A stretch of 13,793 nt of DNA from contig JACQXP010000119.1 of NCBI GenBank assembly GCA_016208645.1, forward strand, positions 1 through 13,793. The letters are read 5' to 3'. A model generated the notes under the pieces. It was not told the DNA's origin, did no database searches, and saw only the letters and a program-made list of their open reading frames with translations. Of this stretch, positions 6,468 to 13,255 are shown one piece after another. Numbering within the stretch: position 1 is the stretch's first letter; each line of letters starts with the position of its first letter. This DNA comes from Candidatus Methylomirabilota bacterium. GTDB taxonomy: Bacteria; Methylomirabilota; Methylomirabilia; Methylomirabilales; 2-02-FULL-66-22. The position numbers were made by a program, and so were the translations under genes.

Positions 6468-7928
6468 ATGAAACGACTCTCGATCCGTGCCCGGCTGACC
6501 CTGTGGTACACGGGGATCCTGGCCATGACCCTCATCCTGCTGGGCGGCGCATCCTACGGCCTGCTGATGCGCGGGCTCTGGCAAGATGTGGACGCGACTC
6601 TCGAAGGGGTCGCCAAGGCAGTCGTCCAGGCGGCGAATCGGCCGCCCGCGGAGCTGATCCCCCCGGACCTGGATGAGGTGCTGCGCCGACTCTTCGGGCC
6701 GAGATTCACGGATAAGTTCTATCAGTTCCTGGATCCCGATGGCCGCCTGGATCCCCGCTGGCCTCGATTCGGGGGCGAGCCGCTCGACGTCAGCCCGAAG
6801 GCCCTGAAGAACGCCGCAGAGGGGTATGCCACCTTCGAGACGCGTCCGGGCAACGAGCGGTTCCCCGTCCGGGTGCTGACCTTTCCGGTCATGCGACGCG
6901 GCCGAATGGTGAACGTCCTGCAAGTGGGGATGTCCCTGGAGGGGCTCTCCATGGCCCGCCAGCACTTCCTGTGGACCCTGGCGGCCCTGGTTCCCCTGGC
7001 GCTGGCGCTGGCCGGGACTGGGGGCTGGCTGCTGGCGCGCCGCGCCCTGCGGCCCGTGGACCAGATGACCACGACGGCCCGCCGGATCGAGGCCGAGCAC
7101 CTGGCCCAGCGCCTCGATGGGGCGGAGGTGGACGACGAGCTGGGCCGCTTGGCCCAGACCCTCAACGAGATGTTGGCGCGACTCGAGGCCACCTTCGCCC
7201 AGGTGCGGCGCTTCTCCGCGGATGCATCCCACGAGTTGCGGACGCCGCTCACAGTCTTGAAGGGGGAGATCGAGGTTGCCCTGAGGAGCCCCCGGGACTC
7301 TGCAGAGTACCAACGGGTGCTGGCGAGCGCGCTGGAAGAGGTCGAGTCCATGACCCGCCTGGTGGACGATCTGCTCTTGTTGTCCCGGGCGGATGCCGGC
7401 GCCCTGCGATGGGAGGCCGGGCCGGTCGAGCTGGATCGCCTCGTGGAAGAGGTGGCCAAGGAGGGCGAGATCCTGGGCCGCGGGAAACAAGTGCGCGTGA
7501 AGATCCTGGGACTGGAGCCCCTCATCGTAGAGGGGGATGGCCAGCGCCTGAAGCAGTTGCTGCGGAATCTCGTGGACAACGGCGTGAAGTACACGCTGCC
7601 CGGCGGGCAGGTCAGCCTTGCCCTAAGGGCCGTGAAACGTGAAACGTCAAACGTGAAACGGATGGGTTCTGAGATCGGTCAGGCGGGCGGGGACTTGGCA
7701 GAAATCACGGTTCAGGATACCGGCATCGGGATTCCTCCCGAGGCCCTGTCCCGGATCTTCGAGCGCTTCTATCGGGTGGGCCCGGCCCGCTCGCGCGAGG
7801 CCGGTGGCGCCGGCCTGGGCCTCTGCATCGCCAGGACCATCGCCGAGGCGCATGGCGGCCGGATCGAGGTCCGGAGCACCCCCGGCGCCGGCAGCACGTT
7901 TACGATAGTCCTGCCTCTTGCTGGTTGA
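6468..7928 (+). CDS. HAMP-containing sensor histidine kinase
   Basis: 486 residues from the ATG at 6468. Two transmembrane helices (about 10-33 and 166-189) flank a periplasmic sensor region of about 130 residues. A HAMP linker runs to about 240. The dimerisation domain carries phospho-acceptor His255 in SADASHELRTPL. The ATPase domain has an N-box LLRNLVDNGVKYT (364-376), G1 DTGIGIPP (417-424), F-box FERFYRVG and G2 GGAGLGL (446-452). The N-box Gly372 replaces the usual Ala. Organisation resembles CusS-like metal-sensing kinases, but the ligand is unknown. About 23 basic residues (387-409) are inserted between two strands of the ATPase domain and are partly encoded by a heptamer array. Reading frame and catalytic boxes are intact. 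The partner is the regulator at 5638-6309. Confidence 0.94.
   Translation: MKRLSIRARLTLWYTGILAMTLILLGGASYGLLMRGLWQDVDATLEGVAKAVVQAANRPPAELIPPDLDEVLRRLFGPRFTDKFYQFLDPDGRLDPRWPRFGGEPLDVSPKALKNAAEGYATFETRPGNERFPVRVLTFPVMRRGRMVNVLQVGMSLEGLSMARQHFLWTLAALVPLALALAGTGGWLLARRALRPVDQMTTTARRIEAEHLAQRLDGAEVDDELGRLAQTLNEMLARLEATFAQVRRFSADASHELRTPLTVLKGEIEVALRSPRDSAEYQRVLASALEEVESMTRLVDDLLLLSRADAGALRWEAGPVELDRLVEEVAKEGEILGRGKQVRVKILGLEPLIVEGDGQRLKQLLRNLVDNGVKYTLPGGQVSLALRAVKRETSNVKRMGSEIGQAGGDLAEITVQDTGIGIPPEALSRIFERFYRVGPARSREAGGAGLGLCIARTIAEAHGGRIEVRSTPGAGSTFTIVLPLAG
7632..7659 (+). repeat. Four GTGAAAC-type heptamers inside the kinase gene
   Basis: Consecutive units GTGAAAC, GTGAAAC, GTCAAAC, GTGAAAC lie within the kinase ATPase-domain coding region and encode the VKRETSNVKR segment. 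Three heptamers equal seven codons, so such arrays can sit in a reading frame. The same kind of heptamer array is found at 4393-4420 and 6414-6434 with other unit sequences. Confidence 0.8.
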
Positions 7929-8040
7929 ACCCTCCCGTCCAGGCATCCTGCGGACCATAAAGCTCGATGGGCTCACCCCAGGGCTCCGGTGTGACGAGCT
8001 GAGGCTTGAGAAGGTTCGCAAGAGTCCACAAAGGCACATC

Positions 8041-8596
8041 CCGACCTTACGGAATCTCGGAAAGACAGGCTATCGGGTGGGGATATTCAGTCTCGGCGGA
8101 CAGGCGACCATCGAAAAGCCGAACATGGAGGAACAGTCGGTCGCCATCGTGAATCGCGCCATTGACCTCGGGGTCAATTACGTTGATACGGCGGCCGCAT
8201 ACGGCGGACCGGATCAGTGGAGTCAGAAATACATCGGCAAAGTCATGAAGCATCGGCGGGGTGAGGTCTTCTTGACGAGCAAGACCCACAGGGATGAAGA
8301 TCCCGGCGCGGGGGCGCATCCTCTCCTCCTGGATGCCGCCGCCGCTTGAGGCGCAGCCACCCCGGGAACGGGCCAGCCGGAGCGGCACGATCAACATGAA
8401 GGAGGCCATGGAGTACGTCCTCTCGCTGCCGGTGAGCACGGTCATCGTCGGCTGCGACACTGTGGGGCAGTTGGAAGAAAATGTGAGAATCGCCAGGGAC
8501 TTCACGCCCCTGAACGAGCAGAAACTCAGCGCGTTGAGTGCAAGGACCGAAGAGATCAAGCGGCAGGCCTTGTTCTTCCGGAAGTGGCAGGCCTGA
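8041..8596 (+). pseudogene. Aldo/keto reductase pseudogene with internal deletion
   Basis: Two pieces of one aldo/keto reductase sit in different frames. The N-terminal piece (about 8041-8292) reads NLGKTGYRVGIFSLGGQATI, then LGVNYVDTAAAYGG with the Asp and Tyr of the active site, the IGKVM helix, and EVFLTSKTH with the active-site Lys region. The C-terminal piece (8294-8596) reads MKIPARGRILSSW, MKEAMEYVLSLPVSTVIVGCDT and LEENVRIARDF. About 130-150 residues of the barrel between them, including the usual catalytic His region, are missing, with a frame change at about 8290. No start codon with a ribosome site precedes the first piece, so the 5' end also looks lost. The stop lies inside a repeat half-site (8589-8600), so the final residues may not be original. 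Intact relatives have about 320-340 residues. Function is almost certainly lost. Confidence 0.85.
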
Positions 8597-8710
8597 CCCC
8601 GGGGAGGGAACCAAGGCCAGCAGGAGACGGAAGTGTGTCAGGGGTCAGGCCTTACAGATTTGAAAACGCAATTTCTGATATGTTTCGAAATTTTCCTCAG
8701 GTCTGACCCC
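8589..8710. repeat. Triple inverted GGGGTCAGGCCT repeat (REP/MITE-like)
   Basis: AGGCCTGACCCC (8589-8600) is the exact reverse complement of GGGGTCAGGCCT (8641-8652). A third arm, AGGTCTGACCCC (8699-8710), matches at 11 of 12 positions. An inner stem AATTTC (8670-8675) / GAAATT (8687-8692) makes 8641-8710 a compact folded element. The A+T-rich interior contrasts with the GC-rich surroundings. Position between convergent genes and terminal TGACCCC arms resemble REP-type repeats mobilised by IS200/IS605-like Y1 transposases (RAYT). No transposase is visible here. Confidence 0.62.
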
Positions 8711-8751
8711 AGGCGATAGGCAAGCGACTATCGGTCGCATGTCACCCGGAG

Positions 8752-9672
8752 CTAATTCCCCGTGATGCGGATAAACTGGTAGCGATCTACCGGGCGAACC
8801 GTGATGGCCTGAAAGCGGGACTCGCGCAATACGACCAGGGTGATCTCCTGTCCGACTTGGGCCTGCCAGAGCTTTCGGTAGAACCCCTCCTGGCTGTCGA
8901 CCTTCTCCCCGTTGATCCTCACGATCACGTCGCCGCGCAGGAATCCCGCGCCGCGCGCGGGACCGATGGGAGAGGTTCCCGCCTTGGAGGCGGTGAAGAG
9001 TTCGATCGGGATGGCGAGATTGACGGGGGGGCGCTCCCCAATCCTCAGGGACGTGATTCCGATGACGTCCCCCTGGACGTTCACCAGGGGACTCCCGCCG
9101 AAGGCGGGGTTGTAGGGGGCCACCACGAAGGCACGGTCGAGCATGTACTCCCAGTAGCCGGCGAAACTCCGGATCTCCTGCACGCTGCCCTGGGTGACCA
9201 CGAGATCATTGTCGTCGTCCACGCCGACTGTCGCCGTGGCCTGACCGACAACCACCGTGGATGAGTCCCCCAGGGAGGCGGCGGGCCAGGGTCCATCCCC
9301 TTCGAGTTTGACCACTCCCAGGCCGCTTTCGAGGTCGAGGCCGACCAGCTTCGCCGGGACGACCCGGCCGTCGCGGAGGGACACCTGGATCAGCGCGGCG
9401 TCGAGCAGGACGTAGCTGACCGTGACCACGTATCCAGCGGGATCGAAGATCACGCCGCCCCCCCATCGCTCGGGACCCAGGGTGATCACCGACGGACGAT
9501 CCAGCGGGACTCGGACCTTGATCCCAACCACCGCAGGTTGAACGCGCTGGACGTGCGGCGGGACGGCCGAAGGCTTCGAAGGCACGTGTCCCGGCTCAGA
9601 CTCTCTCGGCACGGCGCCGACTGCTTGGGGGATCGACAGAGCGACAAGCAGGGCAAGGAATATGGGTCTCAT
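8752..9672 (-). CDS. HtrA-like trypsin-fold protein lacking the catalytic triad (pseudoprotease)
   Basis: 306 residues from the ATG at 9672 with GGAGGAGG upstream. A Sec signal peptide covers about residues 1-20. The rest aligns with S1C (HtrA/Deg) proteases and a C-terminal PDZ-like domain (about 230-300, with GFLRGDVIVRINGEKV). Aligned with the intact HtrA at 11241-12758, all three catalytic positions are changed. VTNNHVV becomes VTVSYVLL (His to Tyr87), KTDIALVK becomes ESGLGVVK (Asp to Gly117), and NPGNSGGPL becomes NPAFGGSPL (Ser to Gly192). Structural landmarks (GGVIFDPAGYVVT, LVNVQGDVIGI) are retained and the frame is open, so it is likely a made, non-proteolytic periplasmic protein. 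Scaffold, chaperone or regulator of an active HtrA are possible roles by inference. Confidence 0.85.
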   Translation of the reverse strand: MRPIFLALLVALSIPQAVGAVPRESEPGHVPSKPSAVPPHVQRVQPAVVGIKVRVPLDRPSVITLGPERWGGGVIFDPAGYVVTVSYVLLDAALIQVSLRDGRVVPAKLVGLDLESGLGVVKLEGDGPWPAASLGDSSTVVVGQATATVGVDDDNDLVVTQGSVQEIRSFAGYWEYMLDRAFVVAPYNPAFGGSPLVNVQGDVIGITSLRIGERPPVNLAIPIELFTASKAGTSPIGPARGAGFLRGDVIVRINGEKVDSQEGFYRKLWQAQVGQEITLVVLRESRFQAITVRPVDRYQFIRITGN

Positions 9673-9828
9673 GGCTGGCCTCCTCCATCGGGAGCAATAA
9701 TGTAACCTATCACCTCGCCCAGCGCCAGAGGTTCGCAGAGCCCTCCCGTCGGCCGGCTATGACCGCGATCGGAGCGGTCGTGCCTCGCCTGGCCTGGCAG
9801 TCCCGGACCGGCTGGGGGCGCCCGGGGG

Positions 9829-9921
9829 GGTATCGGCGACCTCAATGCGGTCCGCGAATACGTCACCGCCTACCGCATGGCGGGAGAAGATCTGGTTCAG
9901 GGAGACAGAAGGATCCGATAG
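9829..9921 (+). pseudogene. Possible C-terminal gene fragment, unidentified
   Basis: An open stretch ending at TAG (9919-9921) reads GIGDLNAVREYVTAYRMAGE and continues for about ten residues. Third codon positions are strongly GC-biased, as in real genes here. The frame closes upstream at 9760 and no start with a ribosome site is visible. The opposite strand is also open over this stretch. It may be the tail of a decayed gene or a chance frame. Confidence 0.2.
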
Positions 9922-9973
9922 TTGGTGGCCCTGATACCAGAGAGTCGGTTTTCGCTCCTCGGCCAGCACCTGT

Positions 9974-10432
9974 TTGGAGAGCAGGGTATCGTTTCAGACA
10001 ATTTTGGATCGTCTGTTGAGTGCACCGGAGATGCCGAACGGCTACTGCGACCATTTCTTTCTTGCGCCGAAGCGTGCCCGCCACGACGTCCGCCGAAAAC
10101 GTCTCGTGGAAATACCGTCAACGGGTGCGTTCTTCTCGAAGCTACGAGACGTCATCGAAGGCGCATCTACGGAGAAAGGCATCCAAGAATACCTGATTTT
10201 GCTGAGGGTATGCCAAACATGCAAATACCAAGGCCTGGACTTTCTCGACTTCCTGCGTTCGGGCGAGAAAGACATCCAGGCCTTTGCTCAGTTGAGGCGC
10301 AGGAAGGGGGGAGTCGAGCCGTCTTCCGGAGTCGGAAAAACCCGCCGGGTTGCGCGCAAAATGGTGCCATGCGTCGCCGCCGCCGGGCACGCCCACTTGG
10401 CCAAGCGACAGGTCTGGGAAGGAGCACAATAA
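9974..10432 (+). pseudogene. Possible transposase C-terminal remnant
   Basis: A 152-codon open frame whose middle (about 10130-10288) reads FFSKLRDVIEG, EYLILLRVCQTCKYQGLDFL and DFLRSGEKDIQAF. The pattern of a helix, then QTCKxQGxxFLDFL near the end resembles C-termini of some IS66-type or related transposases, from memory only. Sequence on either side of this core has no recognisable match and the catalytic domain is absent. The surrounding 9673-10440 region has several short overlapping open frames on both strands and no coherent gene, which fits decayed mobile DNA. Without a search the family is uncertain; it could also be a small hypothetical protein. Confidence 0.33.
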
Positions 10433-10440
10433 GCGGTTCG

Positions 10441-10468
10441 TTGACTTCGGGCCAGCTTCAGATATACT
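10441..10468 (+). promoter_or_regulatory. Strong sigma-70-type promoter for the Uma2 gene
   Basis: TTGACT (10441-10446) and TATACT (10463-10468) each match the consensus at five of six positions with a 16-bp spacer. The predicted transcription start near 10475 falls just inside the first copy of the 59-bp duplication. It is the best-looking promoter in the window. Confidence 0.55.
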
Positions 10469-10586
10469 GACTGGCAGAGAGTCACCATGCAGACTGGGCT
10501 GAAGACAAAACTCGATTACGCCGACTAGACTGGCAGAGAGTCACCATGCAGACTGGGCTGAAGACAAAACTCGATTACGCCGACTA
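10469..10586 (+). repeat. Perfect 59-bp tandem duplication over the Uma2 start
   Basis: Bases 10469-10527 and 10528-10586 are identical over 59 bp and directly adjacent, starting immediately after the -10 hexamer. Each copy carries the sequence GGCAGAGAGTCACC followed by ATG and 13 codons of the gene. As 59 is not a multiple of three, the first copy is out of frame with the second. Confidence 0.95.
10487..10528 (+). CDS. 13-residue leader ORF created by the duplication
   Basis: The ATG of the first repeat copy (10487) opens a frame reading MQTGLKTKLDYAD and stops at TAG (10526-10528), formed across the repeat junction. The next ATG, of the real gene, is 17 bp further. It has the same ribosome-binding context as the gene itself, so if transcribed from 10475 it should be translated. 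It may couple, weaken or simply precede translation of the Uma2 gene. Whether it is more than a by-product is unknown. Confidence 0.4.
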   Translation: MQTGLKTKLDYAD

Positions 10587-11085
10587 CTGCGCGATTCCCC
10601 CTGACGGCAAACGCTATGAGCTGATTGTCGGGCGGGTGCATGTGATACCCGCGCCCAGCCCCTCGCACCAACGGCTGGTCCAGGGTTTCCTCAGGATCCT
10701 TGAGGATCACTTCCGCTCCCCGGTGGAGGCTCTGGTCTCTCCTGTTGATGTGATTCTCACGCCCCATGATGTTGTCCAACCCGATCTTGTGGTCGTAGCG
10801 GAACCCGCCCAGGTCTCTGATCGGGGAATCGAAGGCGCACCGCTGATTGTCGTCGAAGTGCTTTCTCCCGCCACCGGACAGTACGATCGTACTACCAAGG
10901 CTCAGCGGTATGCTGCGTTGGGCGTCCCGCACTATTGGCTTGTGGATCCCGCCTCTCGGCAGGTGGAGTGCTACCGATTAGCGGGAGGCAGATACCAGTC
11001 CGTTGCCACGGGCAGCGCCGAGGCGACCGTCTCCCACCCCGACTTTCCCGACCTGCACCTTTCTGGCCCGACCATCTGGCGGTAG
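10546..11085 (+). CDS. Uma2 (DUF820) family PD-(D/E)XK nuclease-like protein
   Basis: 179 residues from the ATG at 10546 in the second repeat copy. Family landmarks are Glu25 in YELIVGRV, the ALVSPVDVIL strand, Asp80 in VVQPDLVVV, Glu104 in PLIVVEVLSP, the YDRTTKAQRYAALGV helix with Lys118, and HYWLVDPASRQVECYRL near the end. Usual length is 180-200, so it is complete. Uma2 proteins share the restriction-endonuclease fold and are abundant in cyanobacteria and other environmental bacteria, often in many copies. Their biological role is unresolved; nuclease activity is predicted by fold. It is monocistronic here, with its own promoter. It follows a decayed accessory region and may have arrived with it. 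Confidence 0.9.
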   Translation: MQTGLKTKLDYADYCAIPPDGKRYELIVGRVHVIPAPSPSHQRLVQGFLRILEDHFRSPVEALVSPVDVILTPHDVVQPDLVVVAEPAQVSDRGIEGAPLIVVEVLSPATGQYDRTTKAQRYAALGVPHYWLVDPASRQVECYRLAGGRYQSVATGSAEATVSHPDFPDLHLSGPTIWR

Positions 11086-11120
11086 CCCCCCTCCATCTTC
11101 CGATCCAGCAGTCACCTCCA

Positions 11121-11153
11121 CGGATTAAGAAAATCTAACCCGCCGTTAATCCG
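11121..11153. promoter_or_regulatory. Inverted repeat CGGATTAA-N17-TTAATCCG upstream of htrA
   Basis: Perfect 8-bp arms (11121-11128 and 11146-11153) are separated by 17 bp. The site lies 36 bp after the Uma2 stop and 87 bp before the HtrA start. It could be a regulator operator for the protease gene, or a weak stem at the end of the Uma2 transcript. No T-tract follows, so a normal intrinsic terminator is unlikely. Confidence 0.4.
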
Positions 11154-11240
11154 ACTCCCATGTTCGTGGCCTATGCTCTTGGGCGGGTGCGGTGGTGTAA
11201 TGTCCCGCACGTGGCAAAAACGTCAATCGGAGGTGTGAAC

Positions 11241-12758
11241 ATGTGGCAGGCGTGGAAGAACAGGTGGCAAGCAGGAAAGAGCTGGATGGCGGTACGGAAA
11301 CGACCGGTGGCGGTTGCCCTGGCCGCGCTCCTGGTAGGGAGCGTCCTGGGGGCCGGGCTGGGCGGCGGCCGGCTTCAGCCATTGGCGGCCCGGGCGGCGA
11401 GCATGGCGCCCGCGGCGACGGGCCCGTCCGGGGCGCCCGCGAGCTTCGCCGACGTGGCGGACAAGCTGGCCCCGAGCGTCGTGAACATCCGGGTCACCAA
11501 GGTGGAGCGGGTGACCGGGCCGGGGTTGATGGGGCCTGAAGGGGAATTCGGTCAGGACTCCCCGTTCGCCCCCTTCTTCGACCGCTTCTTCCGGGAGATG
11601 CCGCGGTCGCCGCGGGAGTTCCGGCAGCAAGCGGCGGGGAGCGGCTTCATCATCAGCAAGGATGGGCTGATCGTCACCAACAACCACGTGGTCGAGGGCG
11701 CAAAGGAAGTGACGGTCACGCTGGCCAGCAAGGAAGAGTATCCGGCGAAAGTCATCGGGCGCGACCCCAAGACCGACATCGCCCTGGTGAAGATCGTGCC
11801 GAAGGGGACGCTGCCCGTCGCGGCCCTGGGGGACTCGGACCACCTGCGGGTCGGGGACTGGGTCGTGGCTGTCGGGAATCCCTTCGGTCTGAACAATACG
11901 GTCACGGCCGGCATCGTCAGCGCCAAGGGGCGCGTGATCGGCGCCGGGCCCTACGATGATTTCATCCAGACCGATGCCTCGATCAACCCCGGGAATTCGG
12001 GCGGCCCCCTCTTCAACCTGCAAGGGGAGGTGGTGGGGATCAATACGGCCATCATCCCCAACGGGCAGGGCATCGGCTTTGCCGTTCCGGTGAATCTGGC
12101 CAAGGGGCTGCTGCCCCAACTGGAGGCCAAGGGTGAGGTGATCCGGGGGTACCTGGGGGTGAATATTCAGGCCCTCACGCCGGAACTGGTGAAGTCGCTG
12201 AACCTCAAGGACAAGAAGGGCGCGCTGGTCGCCGACGTGACAAAGGGCAGCCCTGCCGATGCTGCTGGCATCAAGCGAGGTGACGTCATCATCGGGTTCG
12301 ACGGCAAGGAGATTGCCGAAATGCACAGTCTGCCGCCGCTGGTCGCCGCGACACCGATCGGCAAGGAGGTGCCGGTCACGATCCTGCGGACCGGGGCGGA
12401 ACAGACCCTGCGGGTCACGGTCGGGCGGATGCCGGGTGAGCGTGGCGAGATGCCCGGCCCGGCGGAGCCCGCCCAGGGAAAGTGGGGCCTGGCCCTGCGT
12501 GACCTGGATGCCCGGACGGCGGAGCGGCTCGGCCTCACCTCCGGCGAGGGCGTTGTCGTGGTGGCTGTCCAGCCGGGCAGCCCCGCAGACCGGGCCGGGA
12601 TCCGGACCGGGGATGTCATCCTGGAGGTGAACCGAACGAAAGTCACATCGGTCAAGGAGGCGCAAGCCGAGGCCCAGAAGGACCCCGATTCCCAGTCGTT
12701 ACTGCTCCTTTTCCGGCGGGGAGACGCCAGCCAGTTCGCGGCCCTGGAACTGAAGTAG
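11241..12758 (+). CDS. Periplasmic serine protease of the HtrA/DegQ (Do) family
   Basis: 505 residues from the ATG at 11241, which follows GGAGG. An upstream in-frame ATG (11160) would add 27 residues before the signal anchor and lacks a ribosome site. A basic N-terminus and hydrophobic segment (about 22-42) form an uncleaved anchor or signal peptide. The S1C protease domain (about 68-290) has an intact triad: His149 in VTNNHVV, Asp179 in KTDIALVK and Ser253 in NPGNSGGPL, with the long LA loop rich in Phe and Arg (about 105-130). PDZ1 covers about 302-395 and PDZ2 about 412-503, joined by a Pro-rich linker. Domain order and length match DegP/DegQ/MucD. It degrades or refolds damaged envelope proteins. 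It is the catalytically complete counterpart of the protein at 8752-9672. Confidence 0.95.
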   Translation: MWQAWKNRWQAGKSWMAVRKRPVAVALAALLVGSVLGAGLGGGRLQPLAARAASMAPAATGPSGAPASFADVADKLAPSVVNIRVTKVERVTGPGLMGPEGEFGQDSPFAPFFDRFFREMPRSPREFRQQAAGSGFIISKDGLIVTNNHVVEGAKEVTVTLASKEEYPAKVIGRDPKTDIALVKIVPKGTLPVAALGDSDHLRVGDWVVAVGNPFGLNNTVTAGIVSAKGRVIGAGPYDDFIQTDASINPGNSGGPLFNLQGEVVGINTAIIPNGQGIGFAVPVNLAKGLLPQLEAKGEVIRGYLGVNIQALTPELVKSLNLKDKKGALVADVTKGSPADAAGIKRGDVIIGFDGKEIAEMHSLPPLVAATPIGKEVPVTILRTGAEQTLRVTVGRMPGERGEMPGPAEPAQGKWGLALRDLDARTAERLGLTSGEGVVVVAVQPGSPADRAGIRTGDVILEVNRTKVTSVKEAQAEAQKDPDSQSLLLLFRRGDASQFAALELK

Positions 12759-12775
12759 GCCGGGCGGAGTTGGAA

Positions 12776-12823
12776 GGGGTGCGGGGCCATGTCGCCTGCC
12801 AAGCAGCACGGGCCCCGCCCCCC
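12776..12823 (+). terminator. GC-rich hairpin after htrA, no T-tract
   Basis: Arms 12776-12788 (GGGGTGCGGGGCC) and 12811-12823 pair at 12 of 13 positions around a 22-nt loop, 17 bp beyond the HtrA stop. It is very stable, but the next bases are CATCCGG, not a T run. It may act as a 3' end-stabilising or partial terminator structure. It sits just ahead of the ribosome site of the gene at 12838. Confidence 0.35.
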
Positions 12824-12837
12824 ATCCGGAGTTGGAG

Positions 12838-13254
12838 ATGGACAGCATCATCGAATACCGGGATGATCGAGCAGCCACGAATGACTACCCGCGGCGGATC
12901 GTGTCCCCCACGGCCCCCTCGGCCTGCTGCATGGATCACATGGAGCGGATCGGGCGCCCCGCCTTCGACGGGAACTGGCGCTTCTTCTACAAACGCTGCA
13001 TGGTCTGCGGGTACACGGTCCGCTGCTTCTACGCTCCCAGCCTGATGGCCGTCGTGGAGACGGCGAGACAGATCAGGCTGACCCTGGCCGAAATGAACCT
13101 CGGGACGGGCAAGCGCAAGCGCCGCACACGGGCCGAAATCGAGCAAGAGATCGCCGCCGCCCTGGACCGGGTTCCCCGCCGATCCCAGCAGGTGAACCAG
13201 CCCCATTCGCTCATGCCCCTCCGGCGCCGCAGATCGGCCCCGTCTCCCGCCTGA
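12838..13254 (+). CDS. Small protein with a putative Cys4 zinc site
   Basis: 138 residues from the ATG at 12838, with GGAG upstream; a TTG two codons earlier is possible. The N-terminal half carries DYPRRIVSPTAPSACCMDHM (19-35), WRFFYKRCMVCGYTVRCFY (about 47-65), so Cys30/Cys31 and Cys54/Cys57 could bind one zinc as a ribbon. Pairs of short strands around the CxxC fit a zinc-ribbon fold. A helical segment (about 70-112) with a KRKRRTRAEIEQEIAAAL stretch follows, which is reminiscent of a small DNA- or RNA-binding helix, then a basic unstructured tail. I do not recognise a named family. A role as a nucleic-acid-binding or adaptor protein is inference. Confidence 0.65.
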   Translation: MDSIIEYRDDRAATNDYPRRIVSPTAPSACCMDHMERIGRPAFDGNWRFFYKRCMVCGYTVRCFYAPSLMAVVETARQIRLTLAEMNLGTGKRKRRTRAEIEQEIAAALDRVPRRSQQVNQPHSLMPLRRRRSAPSPA

Positions 13255-13255
13255 T

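Noticed and set aside
9669..9866. Minus-strand frame ending in an ATGA overlap with the pseudoprotease start, suggesting an upstream coupled gene
   Set aside because: The overlap is real, but the frame has no ribosome site, no motif and lies in a decayed region; it is probably the 5' leader.
11223..12665. 480-codon minus-strand open frame opposite htrA
   Set aside because: The plus strand encodes a complete HtrA protease with triad and two PDZ domains; the antisense product has no recognisable domain.
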